This document shows, piece by piece, positions 44,932 to 53,247 of a DNA stretch of 64,000 bases. The stretch is from Arthrobacter_E sp041360795 (GTDB lineage Bacteria; Actinomycetota; Actinomycetes; Actinomycetales; Micrococcaceae): assembly GCF_041360795.1 (NCBI RefSeq), contig NZ_JBFUPW010000001.1, forward strand, positions 744,001-808,000, read 5' to 3'. Within the stretch, counting starts at the first letter, position 1. Each line of letters starts with the position of its first letter. The position numbers were made by a program, and so were the translations under genes. A model generated the notes under the pieces. That model had not been told where the DNA came from. It was given only the letters and a program-made list of their open reading frames with translations, and made no database searches.

Positions 44932-45273
44932 ATGCCCCGCAGCAACCGCCCCCGCCGTCGTCCGGCGAGTTCCTCCACCGGGAGCGGGAAGCACGGTGCG
45001 GCGCCTGCTCCGCTCGAAGGGCTGGAGCGCGCACGGATCGGCATCGACCGGCGGGAGGTCGCCCCGGACGGCGTCTGGATGGTCCGCACGATGACGGCGC
45101 TGAGGGCCGGCAAGGAGTACACCTGCCCCGGCTGCCATCGGCAGATCCCGCCCGGACTCGCCCACCTGGTGGTCTGGGAGGAGGACCACCTGTTCGGCGA
45201 GCAGGCGGGGATCAATGAGCGCCGGCACTGGCACACCCGCTGCTGGACGGGCCGCAGCTACCGCTACCGCTGA
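44932..45273 (+). CDS. Small basic protein with putative zinc-binding CxxC motif
   Basis: 113 residues with a Ser/Arg/Pro-rich basic N-terminus (1-30) and a compact conserved-looking domain: MTALRAGKEYTCPGCHRQI, LAHLVVWEEDHLFGE and RRHWHTRCWTGR. The CxxC pair plus the later His/Cys cluster (HWHTRCW) could bind one zinc. Similar short proteins are widespread in actinobacteria, sometimes labelled ATP/GTP-binding, but no nucleotide motif is visible. Function unknown; a nucleic-acid role is a guess. Confidence 0.75.
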   Translation: MPRSNRPRRRPASSSTGSGKHGAAPAPLEGLERARIGIDRREVAPDGVWMVRTMTALRAGKEYTCPGCHRQIPPGLAHLVVWEEDHLFGEQAGINERRHWHTRCWTGRSYRYR

Positions 45274-45321
45274 CCCGGCGTCGTGCGCCGTCACCCGGCA
45301 CGACGGCGGGCGCTCCTGACT

Positions 45322-45327
45322 TAGGCT
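45322..45327 (+). promoter_or_regulatory. -10-like hexamer of alpha/beta hydrolase gene
   Basis: TAGGCT lies 7 nt before the ATG at 45335, consistent with a leaderless transcript. Confidence 0.5.
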
Positions 45328-45334
45328 TGGGAGC

Positions 45335-46150
45335 ATGACAGCAGTGCCCTCCGCCTATGACCCCGCCGATCCGGCGACGCTCACCTTCACCGACCCGGCA
45401 GGACCTCAGCCCATCCGGGCATCGACGGTCCTCCCCGCGGTGCGGGAGAACATCGAACTGCGGACCGAGGACGGGCTGACCCTTTACGGTGAACTCGCGC
45501 TCCCGGCGGACGGGCAGGTCCGCGCCACCCTCATCACGCTCCATCCGCTGCCCACGCACGGCGGGTTCATGGATTCGCACGTCTACCGCAAGGCGTCCTA
45601 CCGCCTGCCGGCCCTCGCCGGCATCGCGGTGCTGCGCTTCAACACGCGCGGCACCTCTTCGCCGCGCGGCACGAGCGACGGGGAGTTCGACGGCGGCGTG
45701 GCCGAACGTCACGACCTTGAGGCCGCGGTGCGGTTCGCCGTCGACCGCGGACTCCCGCGCCGCTGGCTCCTCGGCTGGTCGTTCGGCACCGAACTCGCGC
45801 TCCGCCATGGGAGCGTCAGCCCGGCCGTCGAGGCCATCGAGGGCGCGATCCTGCTGTCCCCGCCGCTGCACCGCGCGGGAGATGACGACCTGCGCCGCTG
45901 GGGCGCGGCCCCGTTGCCGTTGAAGGTCCTCGTCCCCGAGCACGACGACTACCTGCAGCCGGCGGAGGCCGCTCAGCGGTTCTCGCTCGTCCCGCAGGCC
46001 GAGGTGATCGGCGTCGACGGCGCCAAGCACCTCTGGGTGGGGGAGAAGCACGTGCAGCGCGTGCTCAACGAGATCGTGGCCACCGTGGCGCCGGAGGTCC
46101 CGACGCCGCTGCCGACCGAGTGGTCCGGCCCGATCGCGCAGGGGCAGTAG
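45335..46150 (+). CDS. Alpha/beta hydrolase
   Basis: Cytosolic alpha/beta-hydrolase, 271 residues. ITLHPLPTHGGFMDSHVYR is the oxyanion region and LRFNTRGTSSPRGTSDGEFDGG is typical of the CocE/Xaa-Pro-like and YfhR-like small hydrolases. The nucleophile elbow reads LLGWSFGTELAL (GWSFG, Ser near 149); Asp in VLVPEHDDYLQP and His in VDGAKHLWVGE complete the triad. Substrate unknown. It shares a terminator with the convergent transporter gene. Confidence 0.88.
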   Translation: MTAVPSAYDPADPATLTFTDPAGPQPIRASTVLPAVRENIELRTEDGLTLYGELALPADGQVRATLITLHPLPTHGGFMDSHVYRKASYRLPALAGIAVLRFNTRGTSSPRGTSDGEFDGGVAERHDLEAAVRFAVDRGLPRRWLLGWSFGTELALRHGSVSPAVEAIEGAILLSPPLHRAGDDDLRRWGAAPLPLKVLVPEHDDYLQPAEAAQRFSLVPQAEVIGVDGAKHLWVGEKHVQRVLNEIVATVAPEVPTPLPTEWSGPIAQGQ

Positions 46151-46179
46151 CGCAGCACCTCAGACGAGCAGCGTCCTCG

Positions 46180-46221
46180 ACGGGAAGGGCCCCACCGCAT
46201 CAGCGGTGGGGCCCTTCCCGT
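46180..46221. terminator. Bidirectional terminator
   Basis: Perfect 19-bp stem (46180-46198 with 46203-46221) and 4-nt loop between convergent hydrolase and transporter genes. Confidence 0.88.
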
Positions 46222-46246
46222 CAGTGCTGGTTGTTCCTCGAGGGGA

Positions 46247-47590
46247 CTACTTCCGGTCCTGTTGGGGGACCAGCACTTCCTTGATCAGGAGCATGATCGC
46301 GGCGGCGGTCGGGATGGCGATCAGGGCGCCGAGCACCCCGAGGAGGCTGCCACCGGCGATCACGGAGATCACCGCCACCGAGCCGGGGACGGACACGGCG
46401 CGCTGCATGATGCGCGGGGAGACGAAGTACGCCTCGAACTGCAGGTACGCGAAGTAGCAGATGGCGTAGATGACGGCGGTCTGCCAGCCCATGGTGAACG
46501 ACACGAGCGTCACAAGGATCCCTGCGATCAGGCCACCCACCAGCGGAATGAAGGCGAGCAGAGCGACCACGAAGGCGAGCAGGACCGAGAACGGCACGTT
46601 CAGGATGGACATCACGATGAAGGCGAAGGTGGCGTTCAGGAGCGCCACGCAGACCTGGCCGATCACGTAGTTGCCCACCGAGCGGGTGATCTCCTCGGAC
46701 AGCTCCATGACCCGCGGACGGCGCGTGCGCGGGGCCAGGCGGTACGCGAAGGACTTCATGGACGGCAGCGCAGCCAGGAAGTACAGCGTCAGGACGAGAA
46801 CGATCAACGCGCCGAACAGGCCGTTCGCCACCGAGGTGCCGAATCCGACGATTCCTCCGAACACGCCACCCACGGCGCTGGAGTCCTTGATGAACTTCTG
46901 GATCTCCTCCGTCACGCGGTCCTTCAGCCCGAACTGCTCGTTCAGGTTGTTGTAGAAGTCCGAGCGCAGGAAGTCGTTGATCCAGACAGGGCCTTGCGTG
47001 ATGATCTGATTGACCTGATCCACCACGGTGGGGATCAGGGTCGCGAAGAAGCCGCCCACCACGGCCAGCAGCCCGAGCAGGACGATCACGATGCCGGCGG
47101 GGCGCGGGATCCGGCGGTTCTCCAGCGTGCGGACCACCGGGTCGAGCCCGAGTGCGATGAACAGCGCCGCGATGATCCACAGAATCAGCTGCGTGGTGTG
47201 ACTTCCGACGTAGAAGAGCAGCAGCGCCAGCCCGACGCCGACGGTGAGCATGAAGCCGAGCAGCACGGGGCGCTGGACCGCGAAGCCCTGGGCGGCCGGC
47301 TCCGTGAGGTTCCCGTCGTCGTCGCTGGCTTCGGGGAGGGCGAAGTGAGCGCGCGGCAGTGCGCCGGGCACCGGCTTCTTGAGCTGGCCGAAGGCCCGCT
47401 TGACCCTGCCGAGCAGACCCGCGTCCGCCACCCCGGCTTCCGGCGCCTTCGCCGCGGCTGCCTCGACGTCATCCCGGGAGGCGGGGGCGGCCGGTGTCGG
47501 CGCGGGGACGGACGCGACGGACTCCGTCTCGGAGGACGGCTGCACCGTCCCCTCGGTGGGCGGGGTGTTCTCCGGCTGGTGTTCACTCAT
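46247..47590 (-). CDS. AI-2E family transporter
   Basis: Membrane protein of the AI-2 exporter/PerM superfamily, 447 residues. A disordered N-terminal 120 residues rich in Pro, Ala and Glu precede about eight membrane segments. Family motifs: LGLDPVVRTLENRRIPRPAGI, GSVAVISVIAGGSLLGVLGALIAIP near the end, and IPLVGGLIAGILVTL. Members export varied small molecules or act as Na+/H+ antiporters, so AI-2 transport itself is not implied. ATG at 47590 has AAGGAAG 5 nt upstream. Divergent from the large envelope protein gene. Confidence 0.9.
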   Translation of the reverse strand: MSEHQPENTPPTEGTVQPSSETESVASVPAPTPAAPASRDDVEAAAAKAPEAGVADAGLLGRVKRAFGQLKKPVPGALPRAHFALPEASDDDGNLTEPAAQGFAVQRPVLLGFMLTVGVGLALLLFYVGSHTTQLILWIIAALFIALGLDPVVRTLENRRIPRPAGIVIVLLGLLAVVGGFFATLIPTVVDQVNQIITQGPVWINDFLRSDFYNNLNEQFGLKDRVTEEIQKFIKDSSAVGGVFGGIVGFGTSVANGLFGALIVLVLTLYFLAALPSMKSFAYRLAPRTRRPRVMELSEEITRSVGNYVIGQVCVALLNATFAFIVMSILNVPFSVLLAFVVALLAFIPLVGGLIAGILVTLVSFTMGWQTAVIYAICYFAYLQFEAYFVSPRIMQRAVSVPGSVAVISVIAGGSLLGVLGALIAIPTAAAIMLLIKEVLVPQQDRK

Positions 47591-47703
47591 GGGGTCTTCC
47601 TTGGGTGGTCAGGCGAAATGATGGGGCTGGGGCCGGATTCACACTATCAGCGCAGCCCTTTCCTCCCTGCTTCCCAGTCTCAGCGGATACCATGAAAGAG
47701 ACC

Positions 47704-49563
47704 ATGACCCCGATGTTAGGTGCATTTGTGCGTTTGAAGTCAGCGATCGCCGTCTTTGTCCTGGGACTGGTAGTCCTGTTCCTGGGCATCGGCCAGAAGA
47801 CCTTCTGGGCTCCGCCCGAGAGGGTGAGCGTTGCGCTCCCGTCCTCGGTTCAGCAGGCCCCGCTCACGGTGGTCGACCCTGCGTTCGCGAAGTTCGGCGA
47901 CGGCAAGGTCGACCTGGACATCAAGGGTGACGGCGCCTTCACGGTCGCCGTCGGACGCCCCGACGACGTCGCGGCCTGGGTGGACAAGACCGCTCACAAC
48001 ACCGTCAAGGGAGCGGACGCGGAAGGCAAGGCGCTCGACGTCCAGCACGTCGACGGCGAGGCCAAGGCTCCGAACCCCGCCGGCGCCGACATCTGGGCCA
48101 GCACCCAGTCCGGCAACGGCGACCTCAAGTTCGCCTGGTCCGCACCGGACCAGGGCGACTGGTCTCTGGTGATCGCGAGCGACGGCACCAAGCCCGCTCC
48201 GTCCCAGCTCGAGTTCAGCTACGCCAATGACACCAGCACGCCGTGGAGTGTGCCGCTCATGGTGCTGGGCGGCCTGCTCATGCTGGGCGCGCTCCTCTTC
48301 GCCTTCCTCTTCGGCAAGGGCGGGTCCACGCCGGCCAAGGCCACCGCGGCAGGACCTGCGGCAGGTGTGGGCTCGAAGTCGCCGTCGATCAAGGACGCCG
48401 TGGCGGACGCCCCGGCCTCCGATGCCGAGACCACCGTCTCGGACGACAAGCCCGCGGAGATCGCCGAGCCGAAGGCCGGCGAGCCCAAGAACGCCGAGGC
48501 TCAGGACGCCGAACCTCAAGACGCCGAACCCAAGGACAAGCCGTCGGCTTTCCGCAGGATCCCGGCGATCGCCGGCGCGCTGAGCCTCGCCGTCGTCGGT
48601 GCACTGGCGGGCGTGGCGCCCGCCCACGCCGACAGCGCCACGCCGAGTCCTGCGGCCTCCGCCGGCGGTTCCGGTGACCTGCCCGTGGTGACCGATGACC
48701 AGCTCAAGCGCATCCTTTCCAGCACGGCCGATGCCGTGAGCAGCGCCGACGCCGCCAAGAACGCCAAGGACCTCGGCGACCGCGCCACCGGTGAGGCACT
48801 GACGATCCGCACGCAGAACTACAAGATCCGCGCTTCGGCCACCAGCCACCCGGCGGTCGCACCCGTGGCGGCGCAGAAGCTGCTGACCCAGGTGGTCCCG
48901 ACGGATCGCGGGTGGCCGCGCACGGTGACCGCCGTGACCCAGGGCGCCAAGAACCCCACGCCCCTGATCCTCACGCTGACCCAGAAGTCGGCCCGGGAGA
49001 ATTACAAGCTCGTGAGCGCGTCGTACCTCCTGCCGGGCAACACCTTCCCCGCGATGAGCGCGGACGGAGTCAAGGCGCGGGACGCGAAGAGCGCCAATGG
49101 TCTGACCGCGAGCCCCTCGGATGCGATCGCCGCTCTGGTGGCCCGTCTGAAGGATCCGAAGGGGTCGGCGAAGACCAAGTTCGGTGACAACACCTACTTC
49201 CAGCAGACCGAAGAGCTGAAGAACAACGTCATCGATCCGAAGAACAACGGCGCGGACGTCAAGCCGGCCTTCGACTTCAAGCTCGTGGGCCAGCCGGACG
49301 CCGTGTACACGTCGGACGACGGCGGCGCCGTGGTGGTGGCGGACCTCGAGTTCACGGTCACGCTGACTCCGCCGAACGAGGGCGACACCGTCGACCTCGC
49401 GGATGAGGCCGTGGCCACTCTGGCGGGCACCAAGAAGACGAACAAGAAGGTGACGGAGCACTTCATCGATTCGGTGACTCTCCGGATCCCGCCGTCCGGG
49501 TCCAAGGAGAGCTTCACGCTGCTGTCCGCGGACCGCTACCTGACGGGCGTCAAGCTGGGCTGA
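47704..49563 (+). CDS. Large actinobacterial envelope protein with two outside domains
   Basis: 619 residues, function unknown. Three hydrophobic segments (about 11-30, 180-202, 287-308) separate an N-terminal beta-rich domain (35-175), an acidic Ala/Glu/Pro linker with 15-bp repeats, and a C-terminal domain (310-619). The third segment ends APAHADSA, like an internal signal-peptidase site, so the C-terminal half may be released or exposed. That half has a DUF8094-like look (VTDDQLKRILSSTADAV) and is predicted to be extracytoplasmic. ATG choices at 47692, 47704 and 47713; AAAGAG lies before 47704. No Cys residues are evident in either outside domain. Confidence 0.7.
   Translation: MTPMLGAFVRLKSAIAVFVLGLVVLFLGIGQKTFWAPPERVSVALPSSVQQAPLTVVDPAFAKFGDGKVDLDIKGDGAFTVAVGRPDDVAAWVDKTAHNTVKGADAEGKALDVQHVDGEAKAPNPAGADIWASTQSGNGDLKFAWSAPDQGDWSLVIASDGTKPAPSQLEFSYANDTSTPWSVPLMVLGGLLMLGALLFAFLFGKGGSTPAKATAAGPAAGVGSKSPSIKDAVADAPASDAETTVSDDKPAEIAEPKAGEPKNAEAQDAEPQDAEPKDKPSAFRRIPAIAGALSLAVVGALAGVAPAHADSATPSPAASAGGSGDLPVVTDDQLKRILSSTADAVSSADAAKNAKDLGDRATGEALTIRTQNYKIRASATSHPAVAPVAAQKLLTQVVPTDRGWPRTVTAVTQGAKNPTPLILTLTQKSARENYKLVSASYLLPGNTFPAMSADGVKARDAKSANGLTASPSDAIAALVARLKDPKGSAKTKFGDNTYFQQTEELKNNVIDPKNNGADVKPAFDFKLVGQPDAVYTSDDGGAVVVADLEFTVTLTPPNEGDTVDLADEAVATLAGTKKTNKKVTEHFIDSVTLRIPPSGSKESFTLLSADRYLTGVKLG
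48493..48537 (+). repeat. 15-bp tandem repeat in the linker of the envelope protein
   Basis: Three in-frame 15-bp units encode AEAQD, AEPQD and AEPKD in the cytoplasmic linker between two membrane segments. Confidence 0.75.
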
Positions 49564-49584
49564 GCCCGTCCACGCATCGTTCCC

Positions 49585-49613
49585 CGGCCGGTGAGGTGAT
49601 CCCTCACCGGCCG
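49585..49613 (+). terminator. Stem-loop between envelope protein and CnoX-like gene
   Basis: Perfect 12-bp stem (49585-49596 with 49602-49613), 5-nt loop, no T-run; it ends 17 bp before the next start codon, so it may be a terminator or a processing site. Confidence 0.5.
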
Positions 49614-49630
49614 AACACCGAGGAGGACAG

Positions 49631-50617
49631 TTGCCCCAGGCAGCACAGAACCCATTCGATTCCCTCGCCAGCCTGCGCGGCGCGGTCGATCTCTCCGCCG
49701 TGAAGGCGCGTGCCCAGGCTCCGGCCCCGGCTGCGCGTCCGGCCGCGCCTTCCGCCGACGGGGCGGAGGCGCCCGCCGGCGGCGCCGGGTCCTACCGTGC
49801 GAACGTCACCGAGGCGAACTTCCAGGACGTCGTGGAGCTCTCCGTTCAGGTGCCCGTGATCCTGGCACTCTGGGCCCAGTACTCGCCGGAGTCGCAGCGC
49901 GCGCTGAGTCTCGTCGAGGATCTCGTCAATCGTCAGGATGGCGCGATGGTCCTGGGCGCCGTGGACGTCGAGGCGTTCCCTGAGATCATGCAAGCGATGC
50001 AGATCTCCGGCGTTCCCGCCGCGGTCGCCGTGGTGAAGGGCCAGCCCGTGCCGTTGTTCCAGGGACCGGTGGAGGAGGCCCATCTCGAGGCACTCTTCAC
50101 CGAGCTGCTGCAGTTGGCCCAGGCGAACGGCGTGCACGGCCGGATCGGCCCGGTCTCCGGTGGCGGAGCCGGTGCTGAGCCCGCCGAGGCGCCTTTGCCC
50201 CCACTGCACCAGGAGGCCCTGGACGCGATCGAATCCGGCGACTATGCGGCAGCAGAGCGGGCATATCAGCAGGCTCTCGACGAGCAGCCGGCCGACCACG
50301 AAGCGAAGGCGGGACTGGCGCAGGTGCGCCTCCTCCTTCGTCTCGAGGGTCTGAGCGCCACGGACGCCGAAGCGTTGCGCCAGCAGGCCGCGGCCGACCC
50401 CGACGACGTCGAGGCCCAGTTGCGCTTGGCGGACCTGGACGTCTCGGGCGGCCACGTCGAGGACGCTTTCTCGCGGATCGTCACTTTCATCGGGCGGCAC
50501 TTCGGACCGGAACGGGAAACCGCACGCGTCCGCCTGCTGGACCTCTTCGAGGTCGTGGGGGTCAAGGACCCTCGGGTGGCGGCGGCGCGACAGGCCCTGG
50601 CGAGGGTCCTGTTCTGA
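49631..50617 (+). CDS. CnoX/YbbN-like co-chaperone: thioredoxin fold plus TPR
   Basis: 328 residues. N-terminal 55 residues are Ala/Pro-rich; a thioredoxin-like domain spans about 57-165, and TPR-like helices fill the rest (ALDAIESGDYAAAERAYQQAL, then AQLRLADLDVSGGHVEDAF). The redox site is absent: where thioredoxin has WCGPC this protein reads ALWAQYSPES. This matches the YbbN/CnoX group, which protects and hands over unfolded proteins; the equivalent place in M. tuberculosis has Rv1324. TTG start with a perfect AGGAGG 4 nt upstream. Confidence 0.88.
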   Translation: MPQAAQNPFDSLASLRGAVDLSAVKARAQAPAPAARPAAPSADGAEAPAGGAGSYRANVTEANFQDVVELSVQVPVILALWAQYSPESQRALSLVEDLVNRQDGAMVLGAVDVEAFPEIMQAMQISGVPAAVAVVKGQPVPLFQGPVEEAHLEALFTELLQLAQANGVHGRIGPVSGGGAGAEPAEAPLPPLHQEALDAIESGDYAAAERAYQQALDEQPADHEAKAGLAQVRLLLRLEGLSATDAEALRQQAAADPDDVEAQLRLADLDVSGGHVEDAFSRIVTFIGRHFGPERETARVRLLDLFEVVGVKDPRVAAARQALARVLF

Positions 50618-50632
50618 GCTGACACCGGGCTG

Positions 50633-50675
50633 ACCGCGCGGGGAGGGCATTCCGGAAGGGATGCCCTCCCCGCGG
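50633..50675 (+). terminator. Terminator after CnoX-like gene
   Basis: GC-rich stem (50633-50650 with 50661-50675) with a 2-nt bulge and 10-nt loop, shortly after the stop codon. No long T-run. Confidence 0.7.
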
Positions 50676-50772
50676 TGCGTCCGGCAACTTCTCCGGCCTC
50701 GGGTGCACGGCACCCGCTGGGCGTAGGCAAAGATCGTCCTGAAGTAGCATCCCGGAGAGTCATCACACTTGT

Positions 50773-50778
50773 TAGCGT
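50773..50778 (+). promoter_or_regulatory. -10-like hexamer of ABC transporter operon
   Basis: TAGCGT lies 7 nt before the ATG at 50786; the spacing decides this start over the GTG at 50777, which overlaps the hexamer. Confidence 0.45.
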
Positions 50779-50785
50779 GAAACGC

Positions 50786-51604
50786 ATGACTCACTCGCAC
50801 CCGGAATCCCAGTCATTTTCCCCGGTGGAAGTCCCCAGGACCCCGTCGCACGTCCCGGCCATCGCCCTCCGGGGCCTGGCCAAGCGCTTCGGTGAGAAGA
50901 TCGCCGTCGACGGCATCAGCCTGGATGTCCCCGTGGGGTCCTTCTTCGGTCTGGTCGGCCCGAATGGCGCCGGCAAGACGACCACGCTGTCCATGGCGAC
51001 AGGACTCCTGCGCCCCGACTTCGGGAGCGCCGAGATCCTCGGGGTGGACATGTGGCAGGGCCCGACGGCGGCGAAGAAGCTGCTGGGGACCCTTCCCGAC
51101 GGCGTCCGCCTGTTCGACCGTCTCAGCGGCGAACAGCTGATCACGTACTCCGGTCTCCTGCGGGGGATGGACCGGGAGACCGTGGCCGTGCGCGCCCAGG
51201 AACTACTGGCCGCACTCGACCTCACGGCGGACGCGGGCAATCTCGTGGTGGACTACTCCGCCGGCATGACCAAGAAGATCGCCCTGGCGTCGGCGCTGAT
51301 CCACGCACCGCGGGTCCTGGTGCTGGACGAGCCGTTCGAAGCCGTGGACCCGGTGTCCTCCGCGAACATCACGGACATCCTGAAGGGCTTCGTCGCCTCG
51401 GGCGGCACCGTGGTGATCTCCAGCCATGTGATGGACCTGGTCCAGCGGCTGTGTGATCACGTCGCCGTCGTGGCCGGTGGGCGGCTCCTGGCCGCGGGCA
51501 CCGTGGACGAGGTGCGTGCGGGGCAGAGCCTCGAAGAGCGCTTCGTCAGCCTGGTGGGCGGCCGTCACGAGGGGGAGGGGCTGGCATGGTTGCGACACTC
51601 CTGA
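50786..51604 (+). CDS. ABC transporter ATP-binding protein
   Basis: Nucleotide-binding subunit, 272 residues. Walker A GPNGAGKTTTL, Q-loop region TLPDGVRLFDRLSG, ABC signature VDYSAGMTKKIALA (degenerate: YSAGM), Walker B VLVLDEPFEAVDPVS, and H-loop VVISSHVMDLVQ. The DrrA/CcmA-like pattern fits an ABC-2 type exporter. The gene overlaps the permease gene by 19 bp. Substrate unknown. Leaderless start at 50786 as judged by the hexamer at 50773-50778. Confidence 0.92.
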   Translation: MTHSHPESQSFSPVEVPRTPSHVPAIALRGLAKRFGEKIAVDGISLDVPVGSFFGLVGPNGAGKTTTLSMATGLLRPDFGSAEILGVDMWQGPTAAKKLLGTLPDGVRLFDRLSGEQLITYSGLLRGMDRETVAVRAQELLAALDLTADAGNLVVDYSAGMTKKIALASALIHAPRVLVLDEPFEAVDPVSSANITDILKGFVASGGTVVISSHVMDLVQRLCDHVAVVAGGRLLAAGTVDEVRAGQSLEERFVSLVGGRHEGEGLAWLRHS

Positions 51605-53157
51605 GGCTCAAGCTCCAGATCCTGGCCAACGGATTCCGCCGCAGTCCGTGGCAGATCGTGGGCCTGGTCCTCGGCGGGCTGTACGGCCTGGGCGTCCTGA
51701 CGTTCATGGTCATCGGCCTCGTCCTGCTCCGCCTGGCCGACGTGGACCTGGCCAGAACCATCCTGGTGCTCGCCGGGTTTGCCGCCGTGCTGGGCTGGAC
51801 CGTGGTCCCGATCCTCGCCTCCGGCATGGACATGACGCTGGATCCGCAGCGGTTCGCCGCCTTCGGCATCCCGCAGCGTGACCTCATGACCGGCATGGCG
51901 CTGGCAGGGCTGGTGGGGATCCCCGGACTCCTGACGGCCATCCTGAGCCTGACCACCGTGGTGAGCTGGTGGAGGTCGCCGCTGCAGGTGGTCGCCGCGC
52001 TCGTGGGCGCGTTCCTGGGTGTCGCGAGCTGCCTGCTCTACTCACGCTGTGCCGCCGCGTGGGGCAACAACCTCTCCCAGTCCCGCCGCTACCGGGAGAT
52101 CGGCACCATCCTGATCTTCATCCCGCTCGTGCTCCTGGGCCCGATCATCAGCGGCGCCGCTCAGGGCCTCAAGGACAACGCGCGGTATCTGCCGGATCTT
52201 GCGTCCGCCCTGGCATGGACGCCCTTCGGCGCCCCGTGGGCGCTGCCCGCCGACGTCGCGGCCGGGGATTTCGGGGCCGCCGCCCTCCGGATCCTGATCT
52301 GCCTCGCCATGATGGCGCTGGCGGTCTGGCTCTGGAACATCGCGCTGGTGCGGTCCATGGTCAATCCGCCGCGAGCGTCCGGCGCCAAGCGCGCTGCGGG
52401 CAAGCTCGGCTTCTTCTCCTGGTTCCCCGCGACGCCCACGGGCGCTGTCGCGGCCCGCACGGCCACGTACTGGTTCCGCGATCCGCGGTACTCGGCGTCG
52501 CTGATCGTGGTGCCGCTGATGCCGGTCCTCCTGTACTTCATGGGCATGCAGAACGGGAACTTCACCATGCTGCTGGTGGTGGGCCCGCTCGTGGCGTTCC
52601 TCATGTCCTGGAGCATCAGTTCGGACGTCTCCTATGACGACACCGCCTTCGCCCTGCACCTCTCCACGGGCACACCGGGACGTGCGGACCGCTGGGGCCG
52701 TGTCCTCGGCTGCTGCATCCTGGCGGTGCCGGCCGTGGTGGTCGTGGTCTTCGCCTCCATCGCGCTCAGCGGGCGGTGGGAGCTGCTCCCCGGCATCCTG
52801 GGTGCTTCGGCGGGCGTCCTCATGGCGGGCCTGGGCCTGGCCTCCGTGATCTCGGCCCGGTACGTCACAGCGGTTCCGAAGCCCGGCGAGAGCCCGTTCA
52901 AGAACCCGCCGGGTGGCAAGGGCCTCACCCTGGCCGTGCAGGGCCTCGGCATGCTCGTGCTCCTGGTGATCTGCCTGCCGCTGGCGGGCCTGCTGATTGC
53001 GGAGCTCGTGACGGGGAATCACGTCTGGGGATGGATCAACCTCCTGGCCGGATCGGCCTGGGGAGCCTTCCTTCTCTGGCTCGGAGTGCGTCTGGGCGGA
53101 CGTGACGTTGAGCGCCGAGGGCCTGAACTTTTAGCGCAATTGATTAAAAATAGCTGA
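51586..53157 (+). CDS. ABC-2-type transporter permease
   Basis: Partner permease, 523 residues with about ten to twelve membrane segments in two halves (30-255 and 300-510) joined by a basic loop SMVNPPRASGAKRAAGKLG. Size and layout suit large two-part ABC-2 permeases of actinobacteria. Cytoplasmic loops hold SRRYREIG, a candidate contact with the ATPase. The last codons lie in an A/T-rich stretch (ttagcgcaattgattaaaaatagc region). No substrate clue. Confidence 0.88.
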   Translation: MVATLLRLKLQILANGFRRSPWQIVGLVLGGLYGLGVLTFMVIGLVLLRLADVDLARTILVLAGFAAVLGWTVVPILASGMDMTLDPQRFAAFGIPQRDLMTGMALAGLVGIPGLLTAILSLTTVVSWWRSPLQVVAALVGAFLGVASCLLYSRCAAAWGNNLSQSRRYREIGTILIFIPLVLLGPIISGAAQGLKDNARYLPDLASALAWTPFGAPWALPADVAAGDFGAAALRILICLAMMALAVWLWNIALVRSMVNPPRASGAKRAAGKLGFFSWFPATPTGAVAARTATYWFRDPRYSASLIVVPLMPVLLYFMGMQNGNFTMLLVVGPLVAFLMSWSISSDVSYDDTAFALHLSTGTPGRADRWGRVLGCCILAVPAVVVVVFASIALSGRWELLPGILGASAGVLMAGLGLASVISARYVTAVPKPGESPFKNPPGGKGLTLAVQGLGMLVLLVICLPLAGLLIAELVTGNHVWGWINLLAGSAWGAFLLWLGVRLGGRDVERRGPELLAQLIKNS

Positions 53158-53194
53158 TTCCACTCACTTTCTATCGTTTTTTGGGGCTGGACTG

Positions 53195-53200
53195 TATAAG
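53195..53200 (+). promoter_or_regulatory. Candidate -10 of nagB
   Basis: TATAAG lies in the A/T-rich 90-bp gap upstream of nagB, giving a leader of about 40 nt with a ribosome site near the ATG. No clear -35 or DasR-like operator is seen. Confidence 0.35.
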
Positions 53201-53247
53201 ATCGAAGCAGTTCACAGCTCCTGAGTAGGAAATGAGGCCGCAAGAGC

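Noticed and set aside
43311..45236. Minus-strand extension of nucS upstream of 43310
   Set aside because: NucS starts at the GTG at 43310 next to a -10-like hexamer; the extension is antisense to the SGNH hydrolase and has no family similarity.
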